Source of the DNA: Siphonodentalium dalli
Taxonomy: Eukaryota; Mollusca; Scaphopoda; Gadilida; Siphonodentaliidae
Direction: 5' to 3'
DNA length: 64,000 nucleotides
NCBI GenBank assembly: GCA_032622095.1
Contig: CP136063.1
Location: 267,771,426 to 267,835,425, forward strand
Of this stretch, positions 26,495 to 36,113 are shown piece by piece; the first letter of the stretch is position 1; each line of letters opens with the position of its first letter. Made by a program: the position numbers and the translations under genes. The notes beneath the pieces are model-generated. The model saw only the letters and a program-made list of their open reading frames with translations, searched no databases and was not told the origin of the DNA.

Positions 26495-26654
26495 CGCATA
26501 ATACACTTCTTGTGTATACATCTAATTTTTTGTGACAATCATGTATATATGATAACCATGTTTTATAAATATTCTTCTCCACATTGGAGGCATACAATAA
26601 ATATAGTGTTGCCAATCATCGGAAAGCTCTCCCCGTGAGTTTTCCGATGAATGA

Positions 26655-26950
26655 CAACAAGCCATATTTACGACTAAATCCTGAAAAGTTACCCAAAATT
26701 CTGCTGTGGTTAAGGAGTCGATTACTTAGAGCATTACTGTAGCATGCAATTATCTCGCAAGAATCAATCATACAGGTATTTGAAGGAAAATGCCAGTAGC
26801 ACCGTTACAAGTGTATTACTACTCATGTCGTTCGCTTTGGTAAAGATGGATGTTATATGCAGGTTTCCGTTCATCTTCTGGCACATGTGGTTTTCTATGG
26901 CAAAATGCCTGCAAACATACCGTTCAAACTTGTCAGTGTATGAACGTAGC
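26655..26950 (-). repeat. Inverted repeat flanking the LINE, right arm
   Basis: Reverse complement of 19403-19645; the block AATCGACTCCTTAACCACAG (minus strand) is identical. The outer end carries AAACTTGTCAGTGTATGAAC near 26925-26945. That block recurs near 34089 with a single difference in its first part, so part of this arm is itself a dispersed repeat. Confidence 0.8.
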
Positions 26951-27600
26951 CTTAGTTAATTATGATTTCCACCTATAGTCGCCTATAGTCATTCAACTTA
27001 TCGTCGTACGTACGAGATTTAGCGCGGTTATATCACGTGGTGCTTTCGCATATTCTAAAGCAACCCAAGTTAGAAGTTTCGCCGTTTACAACCTAAACAT
27101 CCCCATTAATAACGACCCCGGGTCGTGTATAGGTAACATGCTGCGTCACACATAAATTACAGTATACCGTGAAGGAGAACATTTTAGCGAACCAACATTT
27201 TCGCGAAAAAATCACGTGACTTCCGGTAGTTGTTTCACAAAATCGCGGAATCGGCAATGAAACGAATTTGCTACTTCACAATTTCCGATATATGGCAATG
27301 GACCACTGAAGTATTTATTTATTTATAAACAGTAAGTTGTTATGAATATTTATTCCACACCCATTGACGTGAGTCACATGTATTCAACTGAATCCCAGCC
27401 ATTGGATACACATTAGTGTATACCTCTAGTGGAATACAAGCCGGAACTATTCTTGTTGACGTTGTCGCCAATAATGATGACGTACATTACGTCGATCATC
27501 CGCTTCCGGTGATCCCCCCATAATTACTGGTTATTTGTCAGACTTAAATCACAATAAAGGTAGCTATAGTAACACTGAAGGTGATATTCATGGGTTGAAC
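26951..27600. other. Intergenic, no gene seen
   Basis: AT-rich sequence. The segment GCGGAATCGGCA...TTGCTACTTCACAA around 27244-27285 resembles the minus strand at about 50770-50885, so a short dispersed repeat is present. No exon recognised. Confidence 0.5.
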
Positions 27601-27604
27601 TTAT

Positions 27605-27965
27605 CTGACTGAACGGTGTATAATAAATACAGAACACAACTTGCATCATAATATCGAATCTTTTATCGAACTCGTTGCGAAATATATCCTTGCGCCATCC
27701 GCAACTCATTCGATAAAAGAGTCTCGATTAAGATGCGCGTTGTGTTCTGTCTATGTCCTGCATAGGTTCATAGAGCTACGCTCTCGCGAAATATATCCTT
27801 GCGCCATCCGCAACTCATTCGATAAAAGAGTCTCGATTAAGATGCGCGTTGTGTTCTGTCTATGTCCTGCATAGGTTCATAGAGCTACGCTCTCGCGAAA
27901 TATATCCTTGCGCCATCCGCAACTCATTCGATAAAAGAGTCTCGATTAAGATGCGCGTTGTGTTC
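27605..27965. repeat. 109-bp direct triplicate with an inverted partial copy
   Basis: AATATATCCTTGCGCCATCC starts at 27681, 27790 and 27899 (period 109), followed each time by TCGATAAAAGAGTCTCGATT and GCGCGTTGTGTTC. Upstream at about 27625-27672 the same end motif lies in reverse (GAACACAACTTGCATC, ATCTTTTATCGAAC). The block is therefore one inverted copy plus three direct copies. Confidence 0.88.
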
Positions 27966-28890
27966 ATATCAGATCAATTTAATTTGTTAGCTAAATGAAG
28001 ACAGTTACGGCGTCATGACGTCAAAACGTCACTTGTCTCTGCGGGCCAGATTCCAGACATGATGTCGTCTTCGCGGTCAACTGATTTCAATTCACTGTAG
28101 ACTATACATCTATTGGTTGATTTATTGCTTGAGAGTTTAACGTCGTTTTCGTCGCTAGGCTATATATCACGACCATACTGGACATGTAAAAGCAGACACG
28201 CGCTTCAATTACTAGTTATATTATACCGGTACTGTGTATTAAATTTTAGCTATCTTACTAGTATTTAAATTCGCGCAGTACTTTTTTTTTTTCGCACACC
28301 CAATATTATACCGGTGTCGTTCCATATGCCTTGCATATTATCATATTACGTCGTATGGTGTATATTGGCAACGGTATTTCGCCCTGTCGTAGGAGGTGAT
28401 GGAGTAAATGTGATAAAAACCTACTCGGTATAGTGCGTACTTGTTTTTATTGTGGTGCTAACAAGCGGGAGAATAACGTCACTGTCATCGCACAACGATC
28501 GCAGGTATATATGTATAAGGTCTCGGTTATTATCGATTAGCTCCATTGATAAGGCTTCCCATTCGATTTGTCTATGTCGGGTAGTTATAATCAGTGTTAT
28601 TAGCGGTGTCATCAGCTTTTTTGTAAGTTCTTGAGTAAATGTATTCTTCACCCCCAAAGGTCGAGCAGGCAAGCATCTGGTTTTCAACGACTTCAAATTC
28701 CGCATCAAATCACGTCGATCCGAAAATGTCCACTGGGTGTATTGTATAAGAATGAATGTGGTGTCCCCATCAACACAAAGAACGACATAGATTGTTCTGC
28801 AAGAATCAACACAATCAGCTAGCTGATTCCGACCAGATACGACTCATGCTTTTTCTTATTATTACCTGTACTGCAGGTATCATACACACA
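27966..28890. other. Intergenic, no gene seen
   Basis: No tandem structure and no recognisable exon. A poly-T run and short purine/pyrimidine tracts occur near 28283. Overlapping short open frames around 28421-28822 on both strands have no identifiable product. Confidence 0.5.
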
Positions 28891-28896
28891 TTCTTA

Positions 28897-28948
28897 TAAA
28901 GAGCGTCCATTCTTCGGGAAAAAGCTAAACGCCAGCCATAAAGAGCGT
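28897..28948 (+). other. Paired TAAAGAGCGT boxes, 42-bp spacing (locus A)
   Basis: Exact TAAAGAGCGT at 28897-28906 and 28939-28948, start-to-start 42 bp. The same pair with the same spacing occurs at 45549/45591, and inverted with 41-bp spacing at 60478/60519. Function unknown. Confidence 0.7.
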
Positions 28949-29004
28949 TCTATTTGATAATATTGATTATTCAGTCTTTGATATCCATATGATATCCAAA
29001 CATG

Positions 29005-29280
29005 ATCCACCACATTAAGAAAGATCAGGCACACACAGCATCGACTACATTGCAACTTACTGACGGCGGCAGGATTCAACCACAGATGAGAAAATATCGG
29101 GCGGTGAACGCGTCTCTTCGACATTTCAAGAGAGTATTCAGTGAGAACCAGATTGGCATTCTAGAATAATTGCCATTGAGCTTTTTGTTAAACTAGTGTC
29201 GTGTATCTGTTATGTCTGTTATATCCTTGTATATATTTTATTAACTATTTTGCAAAAATAAATAAATAAATAAATAAAAC
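29005..29280 (+). other. Possible LINE-like 3' end with (AAAT)n tail
   Basis: A 55-codon open frame, ending at a TAA near 29168 with RHFKRVFSENQIGILE, is followed by ~90 AT-rich bases and a simple tail of about five ATAA units (29254-29280). The short 3' UTR plus simple tail resembles the 3' end of a 5'-truncated LINE, but the peptide is not recognised, so this is tentative. Confidence 0.25.
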
Positions 29281-29585
29281 ATGACACAGATTATTTCCTA
29301 ACATCAACATTGAATCAGCGCCAAAGTTTCAAAACCCCAAATGTGACAAATCAGTAAAACCCCAAAAGCAAAGATGACAAACCATTAAAACCCTAAAAGA
29401 AATGAGGAATAGACTATAAGCGGCAAACGATTGAACTAAGGGATTATCGACACCTCGTGCAGGTATCCATGGAAACAATAGCCGTTGGCTGATCGAGATG
29501 CTCCCCAGAATTAATACTTGCCAAAACAGTATTTGCCACAGTCACTTCTAATGGCGTTCATGTTGTGAGATTTGCTTAAACTTGG
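29281..29585. other. Short spacer with no feature
   Basis: Three degenerate copies of an AAACCCCAAAAG-type motif occur at about 29330-29400. Otherwise nothing is recognised. Confidence 0.45.
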
Positions 29586-29997
29586 TTAACCCTTTACCCA
29601 ACAAAACGGACAAAAACGACCAAATAAAGCTTCAACAGCCTAAAATATCTTCGATCTGTCTCAATAACACCATACAAATATGGATATCATTGGAACCGGT
29701 TCATTGACCACATTGTGATGGTTACAGTTATGCCCTGTGCCAATGCATTCTCTTATATATGCGAGTCGACTATAGGTCGCCTCGCATATATAAGAGAATG
29801 CATTGGCCTAAAAAAAACATCTTTTCTTACATTCTTTAACAATTTTATAATTTTTTTCTACATTCTTTGACAATTTTATCATTTTTAATATGTGTTAAGC
29901 CAATGCATTCTCTTATATATGCGAGGCGACCTATGGTCGACTCGCATATATAAGAGAGTGCATTGGCACAGGGCCGTTCTGTTGGGTAAAGGGTTAA
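29586..29997 (-). mobile_element. Double-hairpin piggyBac-like MITE, copy 1
   Basis: TTAA at 29586-29589 and 29994-29997 flank termini CCCTTTACCCAACA / TGTTGGGTAAAGGG. Two long hairpins sit inside: 29739-29807 and 29899-29967, each with arms GCCAATGCATTCTCTTATAT continuing ATGCGAG. The longer subterminal arm (with GACCACATTGTGATGGTTAC) is on the left, opposite to copies 2 and 3. TTAA duplication and a CCC-starting TIR are piggyBac hallmarks; no transposase is encoded. Confidence 0.85.
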
Positions 29998-30630
29998 GCT
30001 ATATTTTTGAATTTGTAAATATATTACATATTACACCTCGTGCAGGTACCCCCGGAAACAATAGCCGTCGGCAGCTCGAGATGCTCTCACGTGACGCATG
30101 GTGTGTAAATATTTCATAATTATCATAACTTTAGTTTGGCACGTCCGATTTTTAGAATGTTTCCACACGCTTCATCACCAAACACACACCACACACACAA
30201 AAAAACAATTACATATTAAAGCTCAACATATTTTATATATGCCTAATGATATGATCGTGAGGGCGTTATCATTTCTGACTATGGTTTTCTTGATGGTATA
30301 TAATTTTATTTATGATGGTGTGTTCAAATTTCGTTGTCGACTAAAATACACCTGCCATTGTTTGAAGAACCATGTTTAGAACATGAATATAGCCGATCCA
30401 CTACTGTATGAATCTCCCTCTAAGCAGGCACGAGTATTGAATGGCACAGTCTATCGATGGTGTAGCCAATCAGTGACGGGAGCTGCGCAAGTGCGGCATT
30501 GAAGATCATGTCCGAGAACATTATTTTATGTATGGGAGTGAGACTCGCATATATAAGATAACGCATTGGCACATGGTTTCGGCACAATTTCAGGAAGCTC
30601 CAGACTCCAGTCATAGAAGGGTTAGGTTAT
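29998..30630. other. Intergenic with two repeat fragments
   Basis: 30247-30295 matches a repeat found at about 57606 and 58266 (TCTGACTATGGTTTTCTTG region). 30543-30570 is a half-hairpin of the double-hairpin family (ACTCGCATATATAAGATAAC). No coding exon recognised in the 93-codon frame at 30098-30379. Confidence 0.6.
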
Positions 30631-30633
30631 AAT

Positions 30634-30900
30634 TTTCGATGTTGGAGATATGAACCTCATGGATGTTGGAGATATGAACCTCATGGATGTTGCCTCGTTT
30701 TCGATGTTGGAGATATGAACCTCATGGATGTTGCCACGTTTTCGATGTTGGAGATATGAACCTCATGGATGTTGGAGATATGAACCTCATGGATGTTGCC
30801 TCGTTTTCGATGTTGGAGATATGAACCTCATGGATGTTGGAGATATGAACCTCATGGATGTTGGAGATATGAACCTCATGGATGTTGCCTCGTCTTCGTC
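30634..30900. repeat. 24-bp minisatellite with higher-order spacing
   Basis: Eight copies of a 24-bp unit (core GATGTTGGAGATATGAACCT) occur in groups of 2, 1, 2 and 3, separated by a GGATGTTGCCTCGTTTTC-type spacer. The mixed order indicates block duplication. The frame stays open through part of the array, but no protein is supported. Confidence 0.92.
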
Positions 30901-30959
30901 ACAGGGATGTAACTTTATGGTTTTAGGTGAGAATTTCTAAACTTAAATTTCTAATTGAA

Positions 30960-31307
30960 CCGCCCCATTGCTGACTATACATCCCAACACCTGAAATATT
31001 CATTGCAACCCCTGAGATGCAATTGTTCAACTATGATCTCAAACTTTCCAACTGTCAGAAAATTCAACCGAACACCCCTATAATGAACCTTATAGTTGGA
31101 AATTGTTCAACTGATGGCCATTTTCAGCCAAATATTTGACCGTGAATATGAAAATATTCGAATTTTGGTGAAAAAAAACGACATATTTTATACTAAATAC
31201 TGATTAAAAACAAACAGTGTGAGAACAATGTCAATATGTCAGCTCATCGTTGATTCGGGCATGACATTAACAACTACTAAATGTTTTGACAAAACAACGT
31301 TCCTGAT
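30960..31307. repeat. Diverged dispersed repeat downstream of the NCS gene
   Basis: Phrases such as AACTTTCCAACTGTCAGAAAAT, TTCAACTGATGGCCATTTTC, and TTTTATACTAAATACTGATTA recur in altered form at 38270-38640 and 61030-61260. This is presumably the 3' UTR or downstream region of the gene on the minus strand; no clear poly(A) signal was identified. Confidence 0.5.
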
Positions 31308-34300
31308 TCAGTTGCATGGATCAGTTTCGGAATTCGGGTCGCACTGTAAAATATCCACAATGAAGCTGTCATTTGTTACACTTGACGAGAATTCTTGCCA
31401 TGAAATCTTGTTGTCATGGTTAGCATCTGTTTTACTGAAGTAAGTTTCAGTCACGCTTTCTGGTGTGTCCGCAACGTTACGCGGAGCTGTGCCATGCATT
31501 CTAAACCATGCCTGAAAATGTATAGAAAAAACCACAGGTGGGAGTATGTTGGTATTACATGTACGGTCCCCCTCTAGAGCAATACAATTTCAGAGGAAGT
31601 GCATTGTGCTGTTCTAATATAATGTACTTCTGTGTCAATATGTGATTAAGTCGTAGATTAAATCATCTCAGTCTGGGCTAAACGAGATTGGCGCGGGTTA
31701 GAACCACGACATGGACGAAAATCGGAAACGATTTTCAAATTTGATAGGAGTTTAGGGATATCTCAATGTGCCATTCCGATCTATACATGGTCACGCTCAC
31801 TGAAGCAAGCACATTTAAAGCAAAGACATTTAACTCATGATTCCGCGCCGAAAATAAATCTGATATAGAATTGCTTTTGAGGCGGCATGTAATGCCATCA
31901 GTCTCTCATCAATAGAAATGTCACGTGAACACCCGATCCGCATGATTGTTATTCATGTAATTCGAAAATTTGTTAGCTAAAATATTCCACAAACGTTTGT
32001 ACCACGAGAGATAAAGTCATTAATTGGCCAGCGTAGCTAACAATTCATAAGTTGTTCATTAATTATGAGATAAAGGTAATCTTTTATGTTGGATATTCGC
32101 AGGCGCCCCTAGATCATTAGAGTATTTAAATAGTACCCACCACCACCCCATCCCGCCACCATAGTATCTTATGCGCCGCAGGCGCCCCTAGATCATTAGA
32201 GTATATATATAGTACCCACCCACCACCCCATCCCGCCACCCCTAGAATGCGGCACATAAGATACTATGGGTGGCGGGATGGGGTGGTGGGTGGTTACTAC
32301 ATAAATACTCTAATTATCTAGGGGCGCCTGCGGCGCATAATATAATATGGGTGGCGGGATGGGGTGGTGGGTGGGTACTACATAAATACTCTAATGATAT
32401 TCGGGAGTTCGAGCATGAAAACAGGTTGTGAACGAGCCGGCTTGCCGCTTTCGGCTATCAGGGGGTTAATTAAAGGTACTCAATCCGATTAAACACCCTC
32501 AATTACTATTGCTTTGGCTTCGGGGGGTAAAACGTATTTGAATCGAGTCGTGGAACCTACCCAATTGAAGCTCAGAGTGATCAGATATCGATTTTTGAAG
32601 TTTGTTATTTCTATTGTTTGTGGCCCAGAAACACGCCGTCAAATGGATGGTCTCGGTCATAATTACGGATGAAGATGGATAACTCTAAAAAAACAAGTGG
32701 TAATACGGCTAAATATCGTGAATACTCAAGTGTTAATACGGCCATATTTCATTGAACAAAATGCACGTTTTGGGAAAGTTTATACCAGAGTTGACAGTGG
32801 TTAGCATTGTTTTGTTGCAATTAATCGATGCTGATAACTGAAGCGTATTTTGAAGAAATGTTGTTGTTTTTGTAGCTTGATGATATGGGGACCCGCTGAG
32901 TTATTTGCGTAGATTTCTATATTTATTAATAGTTTTTAGACCTTGCTAAATTTCACCGAATATCTAACGAAACAGGGTACGTTTATTTTCACTGTAATTC
33001 ATTCCGCCAAAGAAAAAATGAAAGTAGTACACGCAATGAAGTGATATACCCTTTCCCTGTGATTAAATATCTGGGTACGTTCCATCGGTTTACTCGGAAC
33101 AGAACCAGAACAACTTCCTGTCAATGCTATATATACAGTAAACATATGTGAACGACAAGCCTTGAAATGGGGTGTCTGTCATTTGCAGAATGAGGTCCCC
33201 AGAGGGTGAATTTAGTGATGCTACCCTGCATAGCGGGCTAGCATAAATAAATTCACCCTCTGGGGACCTCATTCTGCATATGACAGACACCCTATTTCAA
33301 GGCTCTGTGAGCGGTTGACTCGATTACGCGACTCTTAGCTGCGCGGAGACGTATTTTACGCTCGTTGTCGTGACGTCATGCTCCATCCAAAAGTTGTTAT
33401 CCGTCCACTGGCTGATGCTGGTGAATAGAAAACTAAAGTTAGCAACTCTCGACCAATCAGAATGCGTGTTTTAGCGACAAATATTCAACTTGAATTACAA
33501 TGCGAATTAAAGTATACTTTGAGTTAACCCTTTACCCAACAGAAGGGCCCTGTGCCAATGCATTCTCTTATATATGCGAGCCGACCATAGGTCGCCTCGC
33601 ATATATAAGAGAATGCATTGGCTTAACACATTAAAAATTATAAAATTGTTAAAGAATGTAAGAAAAAATGGTAAAAAGTGTTAAAAAAATATGTTTTTTA
33701 GGCCAATGCATTCTCTTATATATTCGAGGCGACTTATGGTCGACTCGCATATATAAGAGAATGCATTGGCACAGGGCATAACTGTAACTATCACAATGTG
33801 GTCAAGGAGCCGGTTCCAATGATACCCATATTTGTATGGTTCTATTGAGACAGACCGAAGATAATTTAGGCTGTTGAAGCTTTATTTGGCCGGTTTTGAC
33901 CGGTTTGTTGGGTAAAGGGTTAATAAATTTAACGACACGAAGAACATAGCTCGTACCACGTGATGTAAACCACTCAATATATTCATATAAAACATTCAGC
34001 CGCATTTCTTGTCAGGAAAATGATCACGTTGAACCATGTGGGGGTCCAGCATAGCGTATCATATATAACAGGCACAATGGCAGCAAAAAATGCCGCGCAA
34101 ACTTGACAGTGTATGAACGTACACTAACGGAAGTACTATACACCGGGGAGATGCCATCTCCGCTGTGCGTACAGTATAGAAGGTGACAACGTTGACATGG
34201 AAACCTACAGGGTGCGCTACATTATGATAACTTACATATGCTGAAGGGGTCACTCTCACCAAAAAAAATGCTGAAGGGTACACAGGGTTTCAAAATGTGC

Positions 34301-34984
34301 TGAAGGGTACACAGGGCTTGTGATCGGCTCTAAAACAGTCACTTTAACTGTGTTTCTGAAAGTCTGGCGCCCATCAGCAGTTTGTTTTCAATTCATTTTA
34401 ATGTTCACTGGAACGTAAACAATTATTCTCTAACAGAAATCATGGCAGATACAAAAATTAAACGCAATTTAGAACGATATTTCAAAGCCTGTGTACCCTT
34501 CAGTACATTTTAAAAACATGCATGTACTTTTTTTGGTGAGAGTGACCACTTCAGCCTTACTTACATACATAATGTACATACCGAAATGATGCCAATCATC
34601 TCGTCTTTAGTTATAAATCCGTTCCCATCAATGTCATACATATTAAAAGCCCATGCCAACTTCTTATCCAGATCGCCACTGGCAGTCACGCTCAGACCCA
34701 CAAGGAACTCTCTAAAATGAACTCTGCCGTCGTGATCAGTATCGAAGGTCCTGAACACGTGATCCGCAAAGGGACCCGCGTCGCCAGCGAAAACACTACT
34801 ATAAGCGTCACCAAATTCCTCCCGGGTTAACCAGTTTGTTTTGTTAGTGTTGCATCTCCGTTTAAACTCGTTATACCAGTCTCGAATCTCCTCGTAGTCG
34901 AACTCGCATTGTTGCTGGAGTTCTTCTATCGAATAAGGTCCAAGCTTTGACCTCGTGCTCTTGTTTCCCATATTAGGAATCCAG
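31308..34984 (-). CDS. Neuronal calcium sensor (visinin/hippocalcin-like) gene, 2 coding exons
   Basis: Coding exons are 34971-34582 (130 codons) and 31511-31308 (67 codons plus stop), joined in phase 0 across a 3070-bp intron with donor TCG|GTATGT and acceptor TTTTCAG|GCA. The 197-residue product has MGNKS, an N-myristoylation-type start (Gly2). EF1 is degenerate (region 37-55). Intact loops follow: EF2 DTDHDGRVHFRE (77-88), EF3 DIDGNGFITKDE (113-124), EF4 DANHDNKISWQE (159-170). The tail IVDILQCDP is a near match to the NCS family C-terminus. Length fits the usual ~190. Expected role: membrane-associated Ca2+ sensor acting through a calcium-myristoyl switch. A 5' UTR splice acceptor (TTTTTTTATAG|CTGG) at 34984 implies an upstream noncoding exon not located here. 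Exact paralogue not assigned; the EF3-EF4 linker is slightly short and divergent. Confidence 0.88.
32100..32402. mobile_element. Foldback element, two direct plus two inverted units
   Basis: Two forward units, each starting GGCGCCCCTAGATCATTAGA and containing CACCACCCCATCCCGCCACC, begin near 32102 and 32181. They are followed by two reverse-complement units to about 32402. Centre near 32255. Arms are ~85 and ~60 bp per unit with few mismatches. Confidence 0.88.
33159..33304. mobile_element. Palindromic MITE (CCTCTGGGGACC family), single copy
   Basis: Near-perfect inverted repeat: left arm from AAGCCTTGAAAT..GGTGTCTGTCATTTGCAGAAT, right arm its complement, ~60 bp each, with a short loop including GCATAGCGGGCTAGC. 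The same arms form the double palindrome at 59299-59538. Confidence 0.88.
33524..33923 (+). mobile_element. Double-hairpin piggyBac-like MITE, copy 2 (in NCS intron)
   Basis: TTAA flanks (33524-33527, 33920-33923), termini CCCTTTACCCAACA / TGTTGGGTAAAGGG, hairpins 33554-33622 and 33702-33770. The long subterminal arm is on the right. It is inserted in the NCS intron. Confidence 0.88.
34230..34567. mobile_element. TIR MITE next to the NCS splice donor
   Basis: Terminal inverted repeats GCTGAAG..GGTCACTCTCACC (left, 34240-34260) and complement (34535-34556) continue into runs of A/T and an internal CTGAAGGGTACACAGG motif that also pairs with CCTGTGTACCCTTCAG. A 9-bp direct repeat, ACTTACATA, lies at 34230-34238 and 34559-34567, close to the 8-bp target duplication of hAT elements. 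The element ends about 25 bp from the donor at 34581. Confidence 0.75.
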
Positions 34985-35019
34985 CTATAAAAAAAAGAGA
35001 TTAGAAAATATTAAATCAT

Positions 35020-35104
35020 ATAGGACGCATGTATTTCATTGAACCAAAGTGAGTACGCAGGAACTATTTGATATGTGGGTGCGTAGTTTACTCCATATTT
35101 GGTT
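35020..35104. other. Upstream flank of the NCS coding exon
   Basis: Short AT-rich sequence between the inferred 5' UTR acceptor and the next foldback element. No promoter motif is assignable, because the first exon lies elsewhere. Confidence 0.4.
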
Positions 35105-35335
35105 TATTAGGGCGTTAAAGTGGCAACATTTGAATGGGAAATTCAGTGTTTATTATTGGAAAAAGATTGATCAAGCCTTACAAATCACAGGTGATCAAAA
35201 ACATACCTTTTTGGATATGCTCAAACATTCCAACAAGACATGAATCATTCTCCTACGGTTTGTAAATATTGAGTAATCTTGTCCTGAAAATTAACACCGA
35301 ATTCCCCATTTAAATGATGGACGTTACCTCCCTCT
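35105..35335. mobile_element. Foldback element, CTTTACCTCC family, copy 1
   Basis: Left arm GGCGTTAAAGTGGCAACATTTG..GAATGG.AAATTCAGTGTT and right arm (complement) AACACCGAATTCCCCATTTA..GTTACCTCCCTC lie ~150 bp apart. The same arms bracket 60605-61490. Confidence 0.7.
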
Positions 35336-35759
35336 TAACCAAAGCAGGTCAATGTGGCATCCAGGGACATATTTGCCCATTTTTAAATTGGCAGAATAAG
35401 TATAAAAAAGGTCACAACTACAAATGTATCATATGTAATAAATAACACAATAGTGGTAGCATAGTTTACAAATATGTAGCGCTTTCATATAATTCGAGAG
35501 AACTCCATATATAAGAAAATCCACATTTTGTGATAAGAAAAACCTAATTTGTTCTGAGTGAGGGTATGAGTTGTGAATCAGTGTGCTCAGAAAGTCAACA
35601 ACTGTGTTCGACACTGGCTGTAGTCACACATGGTTAGATTCTCTCAAACATGCAACCAAGCACAGACCCTAACATGCATAGCCAGCCTGGCCCAAATCCC
35701 AATTAGGGTTAATCTAGTGATTATTCAATGAAAGCCCCGAAAGCCATAAAACTCCCCAA
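35336..35759. other. Intergenic, nothing recognised
   Basis: AT-rich, unique-looking sequence leading into the GA tract. Short open frames are not credible. Confidence 0.5.
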
Positions 35760-35871
35760 TCAGAGAGAGAGGAGAGGAGAGATGAGGGGAGAGAGGAGAG
35801 GAAATGAGAGAGATGAGAGAGCAGAGAAGAGAGAGAGAGAGAGAGGGAGAGAGGAGAGAAGAGAGAGAGAG

Positions 35872-35939
<68 letters not shown>

Positions 35940-36077
35940 TAGAGAGAAGAGAGAGGGAGAAAGGCGAGAGAGGAGAGAGGAGATGAGAGGAGAGATGAGA
36001 GAAGAGAGAGAGAGAGAGGAGAGATGATATACAAATAGAGAGAGAGAGAGAGAGAGGAGGAGGAGAGAGGGAGAGGG

Positions 36078-36111
<34 letters not shown>

Positions 36112-36113
36112 TA
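35760..36113. repeat. (GA)n-rich microsatellite, 354 bp
   Basis: A polypurine tract on the plus strand made of GAGA runs interrupted by GGAGAGG and AAGA. It generates long Arg/Glu open frames on plus and Ser/Leu frames on minus, all artefacts. It could adopt triplex (H-DNA) structure. Confidence 0.97.

Larger units (their letters stand above)
19646..26654 (+). mobile_element. Degraded APE-type non-LTR retrotransposon (LINE)
   Basis: The order is 5' leader, ORF1, ORF2 endonuclease, start of RT, a foreign 1.9-kb insert, ORF2 C-terminus, then a 3' UTR with hairpin ATCGGAAAGCTC/GAGTTTTCCGAT near 26618-26650. ORF1 and ORF2 overlap by 14 bases (ATGAACAAAGTTAA, 21832-21845). Two frameshifts and loss of the RT core, including the YADD motif, make it non-autonomous. 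The endonuclease and RT linker place it among APE-type LINEs (broadly jockey/CR1-like); the clade is not assigned. Ends are not sharply defined, and no target-site duplication was seen. Confidence 0.88.
31512..34581 (-). other. NCS gene intron loaded with foldback elements
   Basis: This intron holds four separate inverted-repeat elements: 32100-32402, 33159-33304, 33524-33923 and 34239-34558. Between them lies AT-rich sequence with no exon. The transcript would contain several long hairpins, each able to form in cis. Confidence 0.75.

Noticed and set aside
19403-26950. Interpreting the flanking inverted repeats as LTRs of a retrovirus-like element
   Set aside because: They are inverted, not direct, and the enclosed genes are LINE-type (APE endonuclease, no protease or integrase).
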